64,000 nucleotides of DNA from Triatoma infestans (Eukaryota; Arthropoda; Insecta; Hemiptera; Reduviidae), in assembly GCA_011037195.1 (NCBI GenBank), contig JAAEAF010002323.1, forward strand, positions 62,001 to 126,000, given 5' to 3'. The notes beneath the pieces were generated by a model. The model did no database searches. It was not told the origin of the DNA and was given only the letters and a program-made list of their open reading frames with translations. Positions 35,680 to 47,857 of this stretch are shown here, in pieces. The position numbers and the translations under genes are program-made. Numbering within the stretch: the first letter of the stretch is position 1; each line of letters begins with the position of its first letter.

Positions 35680-36209
35680 GATAATAGTGAAATGTTGCTA
35701 GATCTTTCAGTTAAATGTTGGCATCTGTTTGAATTCTTTACTGGGTATTTTTTGATGTAAAAGGTGAACACAGAAACTGAGTATATCAAAATTTATATTT
35801 TATGATTAATTATTGATTATAGAAGTGTAACTGGAGGATAGATTGACTGAGCGAAGAAGTGATGATGTTGTCGAAAGGTTTAAGGGTTGCTGTGGTGATG
35901 TGGACTAGAATAATTCTTACATTTGTTTTATCGGTAGATAAGCTCGAGTTTGGTGTACCTTCCATGGTAGATGTTGAGGTTTGTTAACTCACCAAAGTTT
36001 ATCTGGCGACTGGAATTTGGAACTATTTAGTCCAGCATTGCGTGGTGAATTTGACTAGATATCACTTAATTAATACGATTTCTTCTATTTAATTTCTGAC
36101 GGTTTTGTATTTTCCTTATCGTCAGTGTTTATCAAGTTTCCTTAGAGAAAATAAAATATTTTATAATGTTTTTCGCACACTATACTGACTGTTGTGACAT
36201 AAACTTTAA
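35680..36209. other. Spacer between two LTRs
   Basis: No gag-pol similarity. A3 and A4 have different target duplications, so this is host DNA and not the inside of one element. Confidence 0.7.
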
Positions 36210-36213
36210 TGTG

Positions 36214-36945
36214 TGTAGTGGGAATCGTTTATTGTGATTCCTGTGGTATGTAGTAGATGTCTTGAAGAGGGCGGAAGTTAGTTTAGTGATTTTTGGAAGT
36301 TTAGTGCTCGAATTACTAATACTGAATTTATAAAATAGACTATATTTTTTACAATAATTAAGTGTGAAAAAATGGTAACTATTAAATGAAAATACTTAGA
36401 AATAAATAAGAGATAAACAACAATAATTAAAAATGATTAAAATAAATAAACTAAGATGCACTGCTATGAAAATAAGTTTAAGTAAAATCTGTATAGGGAC
36501 GCGGAACTGCTGCTCGTATAACGATGTGCTCGTATATGATAATCTAATGTCGTACTGGTCTATAATAATCTACTGACGTGCTCGTATATAATAATCTACT
36601 GACGTACTCGTGTATAATAATCCCCTTCAATGGGGCGAAGTTTATATTAGTGTTAGCAACACTCACACCAAGACATCTGTACTAGTGTGCGACCTTGTGC
36701 GACCTTGGTTAGTTCGGTGACCAATGATTTAGGTCAGTGGCCAGCTTTATTGGTGCTTGCTTTGATATAAAGTATTGACCCTTGTATTGAAAAGGGCTTT
36801 GTTGTTTGGCCGCGGCCTTGTCTTTGAAGACAGCGGCCGGCTGGGCCACTAGTTATAAATTATCCTTTATTCCGGCCATCCTTTGTAAAGATAGCAGCTG
36901 GCTGGAACCACTTTGACATTGCTATGACTTTGATGTGTCATTACA
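36214..36945 (-). mobile_element. Solo LTR, family A (A4)
   Basis: TGTAGTGGGAATCG to TGTCATTACA on the plus strand, perfect 4-bp duplication TGTG (36210-36213 and 36946-36949). Contains a short internal expansion of CGTACTCG/CTCGTATATAATAATC units near 36530-36620 not seen in A1. Confidence 0.9.
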
Positions 36946-36989
36946 TGTGCAATATGATCTTTTAGGTTTCTGCGGCCATTTTCATTAAA

Positions 36990-37150
36990 AAACACTCGCG
37001 TCAGTGGTTTGATAAAAACCTCATGTTCCCCCATGTTGCAATGAGACTCTTCAGGAACGTTTCACCTTGAAGAAGCTCATTGTAACTTGGGCGAAACGTC
37101 GGTTGTTATCAAACCACTGACGCGATCTCAACTCGCAAACTCAACTGTTA
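36990..37150. mobile_element. Palindromic Penelope-like relic, family P5 (copy a)
   Basis: The arms CGCGTCAGTGGTTTGAT (37007-37023) and ATCAAACCACTGACGCG (37108-37124) are inverted. Each continues inward into a decayed ribozyme half (ATGAGACTCTTCAGG and GAAGAAGCTCATTG). On the right a tail-like segment (CTCAACTCGCAAACTCAACTG) extends past the palindrome. No target duplication was found. Confidence 0.6.
37062..37110 (+). ncRNA. Degenerate hammerhead-like motif (P5a)
   Basis: CACC, TTGAAGA (C3 changed or a T inserted), stem II GCTCA...TGGGC, GAAA, ACGTC, then GGTTG. The GAAACGTC box is intact; the 5' core is not. Confidence 0.5.
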
Positions 37151-39610
37151 TTCTTTCCACCCAAACTTAATAACCTGAGCCTCACTGATGGAATAAAATT
37201 CGAAACAGAAAATACTTCAGATATTGTTTCTTAGATTGCTGATCAAACCCGTCCCATATTCAAGCGTTAAATAAAAGTTGATAACTGATAAACATCGTAA
37301 TTTATACTTTCTAAATTAACTCTATAAATTAAATAATATTTTTCAATTCCATTAAAATCATTAAAAAAAATGCAAATGTGATCAATTATTTCATTCTAAT
37401 GAAATATAATATATCTAGAGTTTTATAGAAAATTAATTAAATCTAAAAATAAAAAATTAATTAAATCAATAGGAATTAAAATAATGAATAATACATATTT
37501 AACTGAGCGAATAAGTAATATTTAGTAAAATGATTTTTAGGTCAGCCAATTTATTATTTATTAATAATAGTATGGTTTAATTATTTGAAAATTTTAATTG
37601 AATTTAATTTTTTTCTATTGATGGAAAATTAAATTTTTTAACAGTAATTTCCACTTTTTATTCTATTAATATAAATTTTTAATTGTATTCAATAACTTTT
37701 TTTTTTGTTCTTTTTGTTTTGTTTTTTATGTTTCAGCGAATGCTGGACTATATATACGTTATGGATGCTGTTGTATTTTTCCGAGTAACAAAACAATCTC
37801 TACTGGCTGTGTTCATTGTGGTTGGCCATTGTTTCCGTTGTCGAATTTATTTTAACAGTGGCTTTTAGTTTGTGGTTCCCCCCCTCCTTTTCTATATTGT
37901 TTTTATGGTATGGTATTGTATTCTCGTACCAAATGTTTTTTGTAGAGACTCAGGGGAACGGGTGCTGGCTGAGCCAGTGAAATTCCCTGTCAATTACGTC
38001 ATGCCAGTCTATATCCAGCCAGGTTAGGTAAGAGTTTCTCTATTGTTTCCTTTCAAATAACGTCATTAGTAGAATTTTCATGATGGTTTTTTTCCCTTTT
38101 CAACCTGTAATTAGCATCTCTTCCAAAACAATACCCATCAAATCTTTCACTATAGAAGTCTATCTATATATAATACCAAATAATACTCAAGTTACACTAA
38201 TTGATATCAGTTTTCGTCATTAACTGAACTATTAATATCTGGCTGACGGTAGAAAGGGCAGTCTCATATAATACCACACAATAAAGCCATAACAGATGGC
38301 GCTCAGTATTCTGTTATAATCCACACTAATGATGTTATTGTTCCTTGATTTTTATCATTCTCTTGGATGTTTTTATAAGGAAATTTTAATGTTCATCCTG
38401 CTCGGAATTATTGATCTGAATTATTGAATCTCGGTTAGATTTTGGGTTATATAGATTTTAGTGATGTAAAATTTGGTTTATTGAATAATAACATCTCAAA
38501 AAGCTTTACACTTTAATAGTGTAAACAGCTATTACTATAAAGTTTAACTTACACTTTTGAGTATGTGACAGTTGTCGTTAACTTTGGAATGTCAATTGAA
38601 TAACAACTATAATAACGCAAGAAGTTATTTGACAATTGATGTTTTTTTTCTGAACAACAGTTTTTGAAAGTGAGTTTTGCTCTGCCAAAGTTCCTTTTAA
38701 CATTACTTTTATCCAACTTATTGAAGAAATTGAAAAGTTACATAAATTTCTTTTTTCTAACATTTATTTATTGAACAAGCTAGTCACTTACTCACTCCAT
38801 TATGCTACGATCATGCAAGGACCTAGGACTCATCCACTTCATATTGCCATTAACTCCTTTTTATTCTGTTTTTTAATTAAATTTAATTTTCAAGTTTTTA
38901 ATTCAATAATTAATTAATTATTAAAAATTAATTCAAATAAGTGAACGTTTTGAAATTTTAAGAAAAAAAAATTCATAAAGTGTTTTAAAGGCGACAAACT
39001 TAAATCTAAAATTGGATTTTCACCGAAACTACTACAAATTACCGAAAATTCCATGTGGAACAGAAAATATTATTTTTGAAATTGGTTTTCTTTGTGAGAA
39101 TAAAACAGAATATCTCAGCAAGATTGACTTAAAAATCTCAGCAAGTCCAACTTCTTTCTATCACTTACGTACTTTGCCAAAATTTTAAACCAAGCTATGC
39201 GATCGTATCTGAAAAAAATTAATAAAAATTACTTTGTTCCTTATAATTATAAGGAATTTTATAGAAAGCTACGTTTTTCTCAATGTTATTTACTATACTT
39301 ACTAAGACACTTATTGACGATTTAAGATATGACATGACCCATTCTATCGTTTTTTCCATTGCTCAAGATTATAGTCTATTCATCCCAGAAATAAAGCCCA
39401 TTTCATGATTGTAGCATTAATTTCATTGCCCTCTACCCTAATTTTAATTATTGCTTTAAGACGAGTTCGAAAGAAATTCCTATAGATAATTAACTCTAAT
39501 TCGTTCTTATTAGTTTCTTATTAGCCAGTGCTCCTAAATCAAAAGTAAATGGAACTAGCCCTTCTAACAAAACAACAGCTTAAATTGAAATTTCCATCAT
39601 CATAAGTATG
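37151..39610. other. AT-rich spacer
   Basis: No coding or TE similarity that I can defend. Confidence 0.45.
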
Positions 39611-39614
39611 GTCC

Positions 39615-40252
39615 TGTAATGGAATCGTTTGATGTGATTCCTGATGTAGTAGATGTCTTGAAGAGGGCGGAAGTTAGTTGAGAGATTTTGGAAGTTAGTG
39701 AATCGAATTATTAATACGGATTAACAATAATTTTAACGAATAAATGGTAACTAATAACTAGCAAAATACTTAGGAATAAATAGAAGATAAATAAGTAATA
39801 AATTAGAATGATAAAATAAACGAACTAAGATGCACTACTAAAAGATAATAAGTTTAAATGAAACTGTGTATAGTCGCGTAAACTGCTGCTCGTGTATATG
39901 GACGTGCTCGTATCGTCGTGTAAGATAGATATAATGATCCTCTCGTTGTATATGATAGAGTTTATATATCGGTGTTGGCCACACTCACACCAAGACATCT
40001 GTCCTAGTGTGCGACCTTGTGCGACCTTCGTAGTTTGCTGACCTTATTTAGGTCAGTGGCCAACCTTATCGGTGCTTGCTTTGATGTAAAGTATTGAAAA
40101 GGGCTTTGTTGTTTGTTTGGCCGGCATTGTCTTGAAGACGGCGGCCCGCTAGGTCGCTGGTTATAAATTGCTCTTTTATTACTGCCATCCTTTGTTAAGA
40201 TAGCAGCTGGCTGGAACCACTTGACATTGTTATGACTTTCTTTGTCATTACA
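39615..40252 (-). mobile_element. Solo LTR, family A (A5)
   Basis: TGTAATGGAATCG to TTTGTCATTACA on the plus strand, perfect 4-bp duplication GTCC (39611-39614 and 40253-40256). Matches A2 best. The 90-codon frame at 40004-40276 lies in the LTR and runs past its end. Confidence 0.9.
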
Positions 40253-40256
40253 GTCC

Positions 40257-41209
40257 AGTATCCTTCCGAGCCTCACTTTCTGCGATCGGTGAACTTAAAG
40301 CTGGTTTTGATATTTGTGAAATAGAACACTAATCCTTTGAAAATTTATACCTCTCTTTAATTTCTAAGGTTGAGATATACTTTATTTCCTAATTATAACC
40401 TTACCACTATTATCTCAGGTTGACTTGGTTATACTGTGAGATATCATAGAGCCGCCATATTTAACACTATAAAGAGAAAGAATAGTACTTCTGTCTTAGT
40501 TTGTTGTTCTTTCATGTGCCATTTCCATAGACTATTCACCTAAATATTTCCTGTGGATGTAAGTAAATATTCACTATTATAGATGAAGACATCACTTTGT
40601 GTATTTTTGTGGTACAGTATGTGTGTGGAGTGTTCTAATTTTGTGAGTGAGTCAGTGCCCTAATTTAGCAAATGCTAGTTGGTATATAACACGGTTTACC
40701 AAAATAGTCCGAATGGAATAACATCCGTTAATTCCAAATTGATGATTAGGTCCCGATCCGCAGGGCTGGCCGTAGATTTTTCTCTTCTTACGAACCTCGG
40801 CAGCTCAATGCTCGATGATAAGCAATACTGTGCGACAGAACACTGTCCAGAGGCCAGCATGATCTGAAAAGGTTCTACGAGTGGCGGAGTACATAAATCT
40901 TTCAGATGCTGTGCATTATCTTCTCAGAAAAAAGGAAGCATTTCCCTACTTTTATAGGTACTATTTAGACAATTACACTTTCCCAGTCTTGAAATGAATT
41001 TATTTCTACAAATAGGAAACAAAGTTGATGATGGTGCGTGCTAACCTTGAGAACAGGAAACAGCGTTTTCACTCTCATTTTATTTATGTTTTAAATTTGA
41101 ATAATGATTTAAATTTTGAAAAAAGAATGGATAAAGTGATTTAATATTACCTATAACGAAATATATTTATTTCAATATAAATTTTTAAGAAACCAAGAAG
41201 AAGCGGAAA
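40257..41209. other. Spacer, no supported gene
   Basis: 40640-40920 has mixed base composition but no frame with a recognisable domain. Confidence 0.4.
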
Positions 41210-41214
41210 CACAC

Positions 41215-41345
41215 TTGAGTGTTTTCGGATTTGCTAAAAACCGACGTTTCGCAATGCATATTGCACTGAGCTCTTCAGGATCGTTACATCTTGAAAGCCA
41301 AAGAGACAAACCACTGACGTGGTCTCAAACCGGAAACTCAAACCG
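41215..41345. mobile_element. Penelope-like relic, family P5 (copy b)
   Basis: Left arm with a hammerhead core on the minus strand; right arm reduced to ACAAACCACTGACGTGG plus the tail-like TCTCAAACCGGAAACTCAAA, also seen after P5a. Boundaries approximate. Confidence 0.55.
41236..41284 (-). ncRNA. Type-I hammerhead-like motif (P5b)
   Basis: Minus strand: GATC, CTGAAGA, stem II with inner TGCA-ATA-TGCA and outer GC...GC pairs, GAAA, ACGTC, GGTT. Core bases are complete. Stem I is short (about 4 pairs, with G-U) and stem II is irregular. Confidence 0.55.
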
Positions 41346-41895
41346 CGAAAAACCTAAAAGTTCAAAGAAGAAATTCTTGATATGAATTAATTTTCTTCTT
41401 TGCATGTACAAAGGAAATCTAGAATGATTTTCATTTTCAAAATTCTCTTTGTTTTGAAGCATTTTATTAGAATTCAATAGCAATAGAAGTCTATATTAGT
41501 AGAATTTCATAACACTAGTTTTGATTTCTTTAGAGAAGTGTATTGTTAATTATTATAAAAATTTTTGTTGAATAATAAGCCAGTGACCATGCCCAAAACA
41601 AATTCTAATTATTAAAACTAATTAAAATGGTTAACAACTTTAGTTTTATTCAAATCATTTTGATAGACTTTTTTGCAGGGAAAATATACTTTATTTTTCT
41701 TAATATTCTTAATACTTCCATCATTCTATGCGGAAATGTATGCAAATAATGAATTTAAATATTTAGTCTTATTACATCTACTAGAACATAAGCTATTTAT
41801 TTCAAAAGACTAATTGTTGAAGTGGCGTTGCGAAGTGGTTTGGAGCTAATTGCTTTGGCCCTGTAAAGTAACTGTTATTGGGTTTGTAAAAGGCT

Positions 41896-42011
41896 AACTT
41901 GATTGGCTAGTTACTGGATGGAGTGGTACTACATGATTGGTACACGTCCTGGCCAATCATTGGCCCCTCTACTACCATCCAGTAACTGCATTAGTCTCGG
42001 TAAATCAAGTT
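41896..42011. repeat. Imperfect palindrome (hairpin), MITE-like
   Basis: AACTTGATT...GTTACTGGATGG on the left is matched in reverse by CCATCCAGTAAC...AATCAAGTT on the right, with an extra 15 nt in the right arm and GATTGG/CCAATC near the centre. No target duplication confirmed. Confidence 0.55.
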
Positions 42012-42757
42012 GTATTTGATAGAAGGAGGAGAACATCTAACATAGATTGAATAGAATGAATACATTTTATTGAATGGAGTATTGTGCTGATATTACGTAT
42101 ATCTATTTATTAGGCCAATTAATTTTCATATAGAACAAATTTCGCATCATACTTTGAAGTTTTTGAACATTTAATGAGCCAATTTTAAATCGAAATTTAA
42201 ATCGAAACAATCATCCAAGATCAGTTAATTTCAATTTGATGTTTTGTTTTTTTTAAATTCGATTCAACAATTGTAATATTAACAACAGAGTAATAATTTT
42301 TTTCTTTCTAAATTTCTAAAAATAGCCATAATTCTTTTTTGTAAAACCGTATAACTTTTACCTTTTTATAAACTTCCCATACCGACCACCTCCGTGTCAA
42401 TGACTTGACGAAAAAAGAGTGTAAAATATTTTATTACAATGATCGCTTTCATTAATATCCCTACAGCAATCTAGTGGCTGGTTTCTCCAGTTTTTTGGTC
42501 TCGAGTTCTCGCAGTAGCATGAACGGTGTTGATTCTGGATCATGAAAGAAAAAGGGGTGAGTTAAAATTAGTAGCTTAACATATAGAAGTGGCTAGAACT
42601 AGACGACGTTGGGAACCGTGGGTGCTTACAATACGTTCTTGAATACAAAGCTGTGTAACAGGCTTTGGTTCTCTATGGATTGTTGTCCCAAAGGCTTAAG
42701 TTTCATTTTTATTTTTGTTTTTATTAAAATACTATTGCTAGGCTTAGAATCGATGTC
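42012..42757. other. AT-rich spacer
   Basis: Nothing recognisable. Confidence 0.5.
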
Positions 42758-42774
42758 AATAACGCTCGTAGATT

Positions 42775-44038
42775 TTTTTTTTTTTTTTTTTATTGTTGCT
42801 CATAAAATATAATTTTTTAGCAAGAGTTGAGTACATTATAAAACATATACATCATAATATAACATCAGACTTCAAAAAACAAAAAGAAAAGTTTACAAAA
42901 TATCAAATTTAACCAAATTAGAAAAAAACAAAACAAAAAACCATTTACCTTTAAGAATGGAAAATAAAAACCAAAAAGTAATGAAATAAAATCAACAAGC
43001 TGTCACACTTTCAGCATGTATTAAAAATATAAATAAACAGAGATATGCCTCTAGGGAAGATTTAATAAAACATTTCTTAATTTGAGGGCCTTAGAAATAT
43101 AATAGAAAATTTTATTGATTTTAGAGACTGACTTTGGTACCAGCTAGTTACAAAATATTAAATTCATATCTAAGACGTCACTAACATATTTTGTAATATA
43201 GAGCTTCCGGAGATTATTAAATAATTTACATTCTAAAACAAAATGTTCCAAGGTATCCAAACTACCCGAATTACATAATGAGCAAATCGACTCCGGAGAG
43301 AACTTATAAGCTGTCCCATTATAAATAAGCCTATTAACCTTCTTTCCCATTAACCGCAACTGACAAAATATTCTAAGTTTATTTATATCTATATTAAACA
43401 TTAAATACTCTTCTCCCAATCCGAGGGTACTTATATTTTTAAAATACATATTGTAATTAGAAGTCTCTGCCTTAGAGATATCTTTACATAAAAGATTATT
43501 TCTACACGCTTCAATTAGGGAAGAGCAGTTTTAAGTCTTCGCCAACCAGACATCCTGTGCCCCAATCTCGAATAAATAAGAACTAAACTCAGTAACCCAA
43601 TTAAAGGGCATCTTTTTGCTATCATTTAGCTGCAAAAGTCCATCATAGCACATTCTGGGAAGGCGGTCATTACTCATAGCAAGTAGTTTCCTCCACCAGC
43701 CCAGCAGCCGTTTGAACACATTAAATTTTAGATGAATCCTACCAGATTCTAGGCGGAAATAAAAATCAGGAGTGGAACGCGGCAGATTCAAAAGAAGCTT
43801 AATAAAACGGACCTGCGCCCTTTCAACTATTTCAGCATATGAAGGGGACCAAATTTCTGCACTATATAAAAGCACATTGACCACAAGACTATCAAACAAT
43901 TGGATGCTTGATTGCCAGCTATCCACTTTTTACTGACTTGAGAATATCTAACACTCCTGGAATAGCCAAAGAACTTTTAGTTAAAAAATCTGAAGCAGAT
44001 TTAGCAAATTTAGCTGAAGAGTAAAGCGGCACACCTAA
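42775..44038 (-). pseudogene. 5'-truncated LINE, RT C-terminal part with one stop and one frameshift
   Basis: On the minus strand coding begins near 44036 with LGVPLYSSAKF (the LGV-L motif after the RT palm), continues to DILKS, shifts frame at about 43925, then reads DSWQSSIQLFDSLVVNVLLYSAEIWSPSY and GWWRKLLAMSNDRLPRMCYDGL. One in-frame TAA (43531-43533) interrupts it before NCSSLIEACRNNL, and it ends with CSLCNSGSLDTLEHFVLEC, the C-x2-C-H-C knuckle typical of LINE termini. The poly(A) tail is the T run at 42773-42791. Direct repeats AATAACGCTYGTAGATT (42758-42774 and 44039-44055; 16 of 17 match) are the target duplication. Clade not assigned. Confidence 0.85.
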
Positions 44039-44055
44039 AATAACGCTTGTAGATT

Positions 44056-44544
44056 AAATTACAGTTAAAGATACTGCCGATAACTGGCTGATTATAAATT
44101 TAGATTATGTTTTCTTGTTAACTTTACTTTTACGCTTTAATCGTGGCAAGATTTTTTTTTTTTTTTTTTTTTTTAATCAAATATTTGGAAGAAAATTTTG
44201 TGTATTAAACATTGCGGTAGAAATTGAAATAGAGATGAGCAACCTGATGGGCAAAGGGACGTACACAAATTTGATGCTCTAGGTCAATAATGATCTGCAA
44301 AATATAAGAGTTACTTTCTGCAGATGTTAGTGGCTTTTATGATAATTAATTATCTTTACGGAATGATTAGATTTATTGCATTAATTCCAATTTCGATAAC
44401 ACTTTTAACATCAATGGTCACTTTCAAAATAATTTTGAACCAATAAAATAGATTATCATCATGATTCATTTATGTTAGATAATAATTTGAAATCATTTGT
44501 GTTTTCATAAAATAGAAAAATTGTATATTATTATTTATTTTTTA
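44056..44544. other. AT-rich spacer with a 24-nt T run (44152-44175)
   Basis: The T run could be a retroelement tail; no element body is visible. Confidence 0.45.
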
Positions 44545-44766
44545 AAATTTAAGGCGCGCTATACATCTATGGTCATTGGTGCCTGGAGCCTTCTCAGTGC
44601 ACTGCCTACCTCCAGACAGTATTCTCTCGTTACAGGCAACACTGTCCATCACCGGACAGTGAGCTGTAGAAGCTCGTAGGAAGAAAAAATCTAAGGGTAG
44701 CAACAACTGGACTCGAACCTGGGTACTCCGCAAGGGAGTCCAGTACGCTAACCACTCAGCTAATCC
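44545..44766 (-). mobile_element. tRNA-derived SINE-2, copy a
   Basis: Minus strand: GGATTAGCTGAGTGGTTAGC (A box), B box GGTTCGAGTCC, then a body with GACAGTGTTGCCTG and a 3' end AAGGCGCGC-type next to T/A-rich DNA (44540-44560). The head is tRNA-like, so pol III transcription is expected for the family. The 3' end differs from copy b, indicating two subfamilies with different tails. Confidence 0.8.
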
Positions 44767-46020
44767 TATCTCAAAAATTTTGTCAAAATAATGATTAATA
44801 AACTATAATTTTTTCCAATTTCCTAAAATATTATTTTTAATTCACAAAATAAATTAATATTTGTGAAAAATGTTATCGTTAGTGAAAACAAAAGAAAATG
44901 GATGAAATATTACAAAACTTTCTTTCTTGCATATAGTTTCAGTATTAAAATAAATGAACAATTGGATTTATGATTAAATTACATATCTGTTAAGCTAATG
45001 AGGGACCATTGAACGCCCAGGTACTAAGGTTATAGCAAGATTGGTATGTTATTTTGAATAATTAATGGGATCAAGGCAAGCTGGCTGAGTTGCGGCATTA
45101 GATTAATGGGCCTATTGACCCACACTTTACTGCCCAAATACTCTCTTCCTCAGTCCTATTATCTTAATAATAATTATGGAATATTTATTAATATAATTTT
45201 TCATTATTTATTTTCTTCTTCACATGCATTCAGATTTTATTGGATAATTTTGCATTATTGATTATGAAAACAATAATGAGTTATTTTTTTTAATCAATGG
45301 TCCGGGTTAATATTTTTAAAAAAAGAGTAAAGATTGGACCTTTTAATGAGTTAAAAAGAGTTTTAAATCTTTGTGTTCACCTTTGTTATAATAATTAATA
45401 AGTTAATATTTAAAGATCAATAAGTTGATGTAACAATTCAACTTTTTTGAAGAACTATTTTTTTTTAATCCATTTCAATTTCTTTTCAGGTGAGGGTGCC
45501 CAAATTTTAAATCTGTGGATGTAAAAGTGATTTTCAAAAGATCTATTTTCATACATTGCTTAATAATACAGGTAAAAATAATATAAATTTCTTAATAGTT
45601 TTTCTTCTTCCTTTTTAATTGCTATTTTGAAATTTATAATTTTCTTAGTTGAATAAAAAATCCTTAATTTATTTTATCTGAAACTTCGGATTTCAAATTA
45701 ATTAAAAAAAATAAATAAATAAACTGGTTTGAAACATTTACATGGCTTGCTCTAATTGCAAATTCATCTAGTTATAATTGATAAATTTTTCACATACTTT
45801 ATATGTTTAGTGGCTTCAACATTATTAAAAAGGTGGGAGAACGTAAACGACACTTTCCGGGGACCATGACCTACCAACTCCTTTTTTTTTTTTTTGGAAA
45901 AAAATTACGAATCAAGTAATGTCTAAATGCATATAATTAGTGTAATAAAATCTCAATCAATAAATTAGTGCATACCATCTGAAAAACCATTATTCAAATA
46001 TTAATTACTCCCTTACCTAG
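44767..46020. other. AT-rich spacer
   Basis: Nothing recognisable. Confidence 0.5.
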
Positions 46021-46044
46021 GCCAAACTAGGGAGGGAGAATTCA

Positions 46045-46095
46045 TTATAAATAGAAGAGGCGAGCTAGTCCTACAGTTTTCGTCACCAGTCAGTC
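46045..46095 (+). promoter_or_regulatory. Possible pol II core promoter (LTR-like)
   Basis: TATAAATAG at 46046-46054 followed after about 35-45 nt by TCAGTC-like initiators, then a (TC)n tract (46132-46151). The layout resembles the LTR-C promoter region, so this may lie in an unrecognised solo LTR. No boundaries found. Confidence 0.25.
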
Positions 46096-46374
46096 AACCA
46101 TTCTATGTACTTTTTATTTCTCAGCCAGTCTGTCTCTCTCTCTCTCTCTCTTAATTATTCCCTCAATCACTGTAAAGTCATGGCAGTTTATATATTTATT
46201 TAATTACAACATTGTTTAGTGTATCTACAAATTTATCTCTTCACTTTTCCCAAATTATCTCCAATTCTTTTCTTCACATATTTACCACATTAGTATGCCA
46301 TGTTGATTTCAAACTCGTTAGAATTGTTATAAAAAAAAAAAAAAAAAAAATCACAGAAAACACCAATCAGTAAA

Positions 46375-46890
46375 GATCGATTAGGACCAGTAAGTTGAGT
46401 AAAGATCAGTAAAATCGATTTTCTTCAAAATTTGGAATTTCTCGCAATACATTTAATAATATTTGTATTAATATTATATAATTGATAGAATCATATAATA
46501 CATTGAAATGATAGTTTTAGATGATAGCCCAGAACTGCTTTACTTCTCACCAGTCATCCAGAACTCTCCTGAAATGTTTAAAAAAAAAATTATAACTCTT
46601 TGTATGTGATAATCATATACTAACTTTAAAAAAAAAATCTTTGATGTCTTTTTTGAATGAAAATCGCAAAAAAACTGAAAAATACATTTTTTTATACAGT
46701 AAAGAAAGAGTTCCGGTTTGTCCGATTTTAAACAATACCATATTGTCCGCAATATAAAAATAAAATATCAACAACAGAAAAGAAATCATTTTTTTTCTAA
46801 TTCAGGGGACCGCAAAACATATATTTTCTGTACAAATTCAATTTCACAAATTTGATACGATCGCAATACTTCCTTATTAGAGAAAATGTC
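46375..46890 (+). repeat. Repeat S, partial copy
   Basis: Shares with 26.1-26.95 kb the phrases TTTTCTTCAAAATTTGGAATTT, CGCAATA-CATTTAAT, TCAGGGGACC and CGCAATACTTCCT. The proximal terminus is absent; a poly(A) run lies just upstream (46330-46350). Confidence 0.6.
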
Positions 46891-47362
46891 TCTAAGAGGA
46901 AATATCTCTTTTATCTTTTTATAAATATTGTGTGTAAAATTTTTTATATCTCAGAGTATATTTCAATTTTTTTCGTTTTTGTTTCCACTTTTCTATGCTT
47001 CTTTTTAGGAAATAAGTATTTATACACACACACTAAAGTATCTAAATAAAATTAGAAATGTTCCATTAGGCTAATGTATGTAGGTTGCCAGAATAATTAA
47101 TGTACATCACGTACCCTAAATACTTAGAAGTTAATAGAACAACTTAATAGTAAAAAGAAGACTATCATGTCTTTTCTTACATAATTCTTGTGAAAATAAA
47201 ACATAAAAAAAATAAACCAACTTGATTGAATTTACGATAACAAGGTTCACGCTTCTTCGACGACTTTATACTAAACTTAAAATCAAATCAACTTCTTTCT
47301 TTTTAAACTTTAGCTTCAAAGCTCCATTTTTATATTTTACAGAATATATTTTAATATGACTG

Positions 47363-47844
47363 TTTCTGGGTTTTGTATAGGCTGTGTTTAGATTTTATGA
47401 TTTTTAGAAATTTTTGAACCTTTAAACAGCCTTATCTTCAAATTATATTTATTATAATTTACAAACCATTTATTACATCAAATTTGTACTCCCAACGTTT
47501 CGACACTATACACGTGTCCTCCTCGGGGGTTTTTTTTCAGATTCTATGGTTATAAATTATTGTTATATACTTGTTAATTTTTCTTGATTTCAAGAGAGTC
47601 CCATGTGATTTAAATTAGTTATTCCTTTTATATTTTAAATTGTAACATTACGTTACTAGTCCGTATTTATTATGTATTTAATAGCTCATGAATTTATGAT
47701 TACTTATATTTTATGTGTTAGGTTTTTAATTTATATTTTATCGCCTTTCCACGTGGTTTTTGTATTGTTGAACATGTACCAAACTAATAATAAATATAAT
47801 TTGAAGATAAGGCTGTTTAAAGGTTCAAAAATTTGTAAAAACCA
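47363..47844. mobile_element. Penelope-like element with inverted ends and hammerhead (P4)
   Basis: Bounded by perfect 13-bp direct repeats TTTAATATGACTG (47350-47362 and 47845-47857). Perfect 44-nt inverted arms (47411-47454 and 47788-47831) extend outward imperfectly to about 47394 and 47844. Only the left side has an extra tail (47363-47393, 31 nt). The interior holds one hammerhead-like core and no coding sequence; short frames here read through the arms. Confidence 0.8.
47489..47529 (-). ncRNA. Variant hammerhead-like motif (P4)
   Basis: Minus strand: CCC, CCGAGGA (U4 changed to C), stem II GACAC...GTGTC (5 perfect pairs), GAAA, ACGTT, GGGAG pairing with the upstream C run. The U4 change probably weakens or abolishes cleavage. 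Confidence 0.5.
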
Positions 47845-47857
47845 TTTAATATGACTG

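Noticed and set aside
35676..36213. A full-length LTR element with A3 and A4 as its two LTRs
   Set aside because: The two LTRs have different 4-bp duplications (ACAG and TGTG) and the 0.5 kb between them has no retrotransposon features.
39340..39520. Possible nuclear mitochondrial insert (a stretch resembling hydrophobic subunit-2-type coding)
   Set aside because: Only a short hydrophobic AT-rich phrase; no continuous alignment could be made by eye.
40004..40276. 90-codon minus-strand frame
   Set aside because: Overlaps LTR A5; the same frame is not conserved in the other A copies.
44700..44766. Possible tRNA gene on the minus strand
   Set aside because: Has A- and B-box-like sequence but lacks a full cloverleaf, and the same head recurs in SINE-2 copies.
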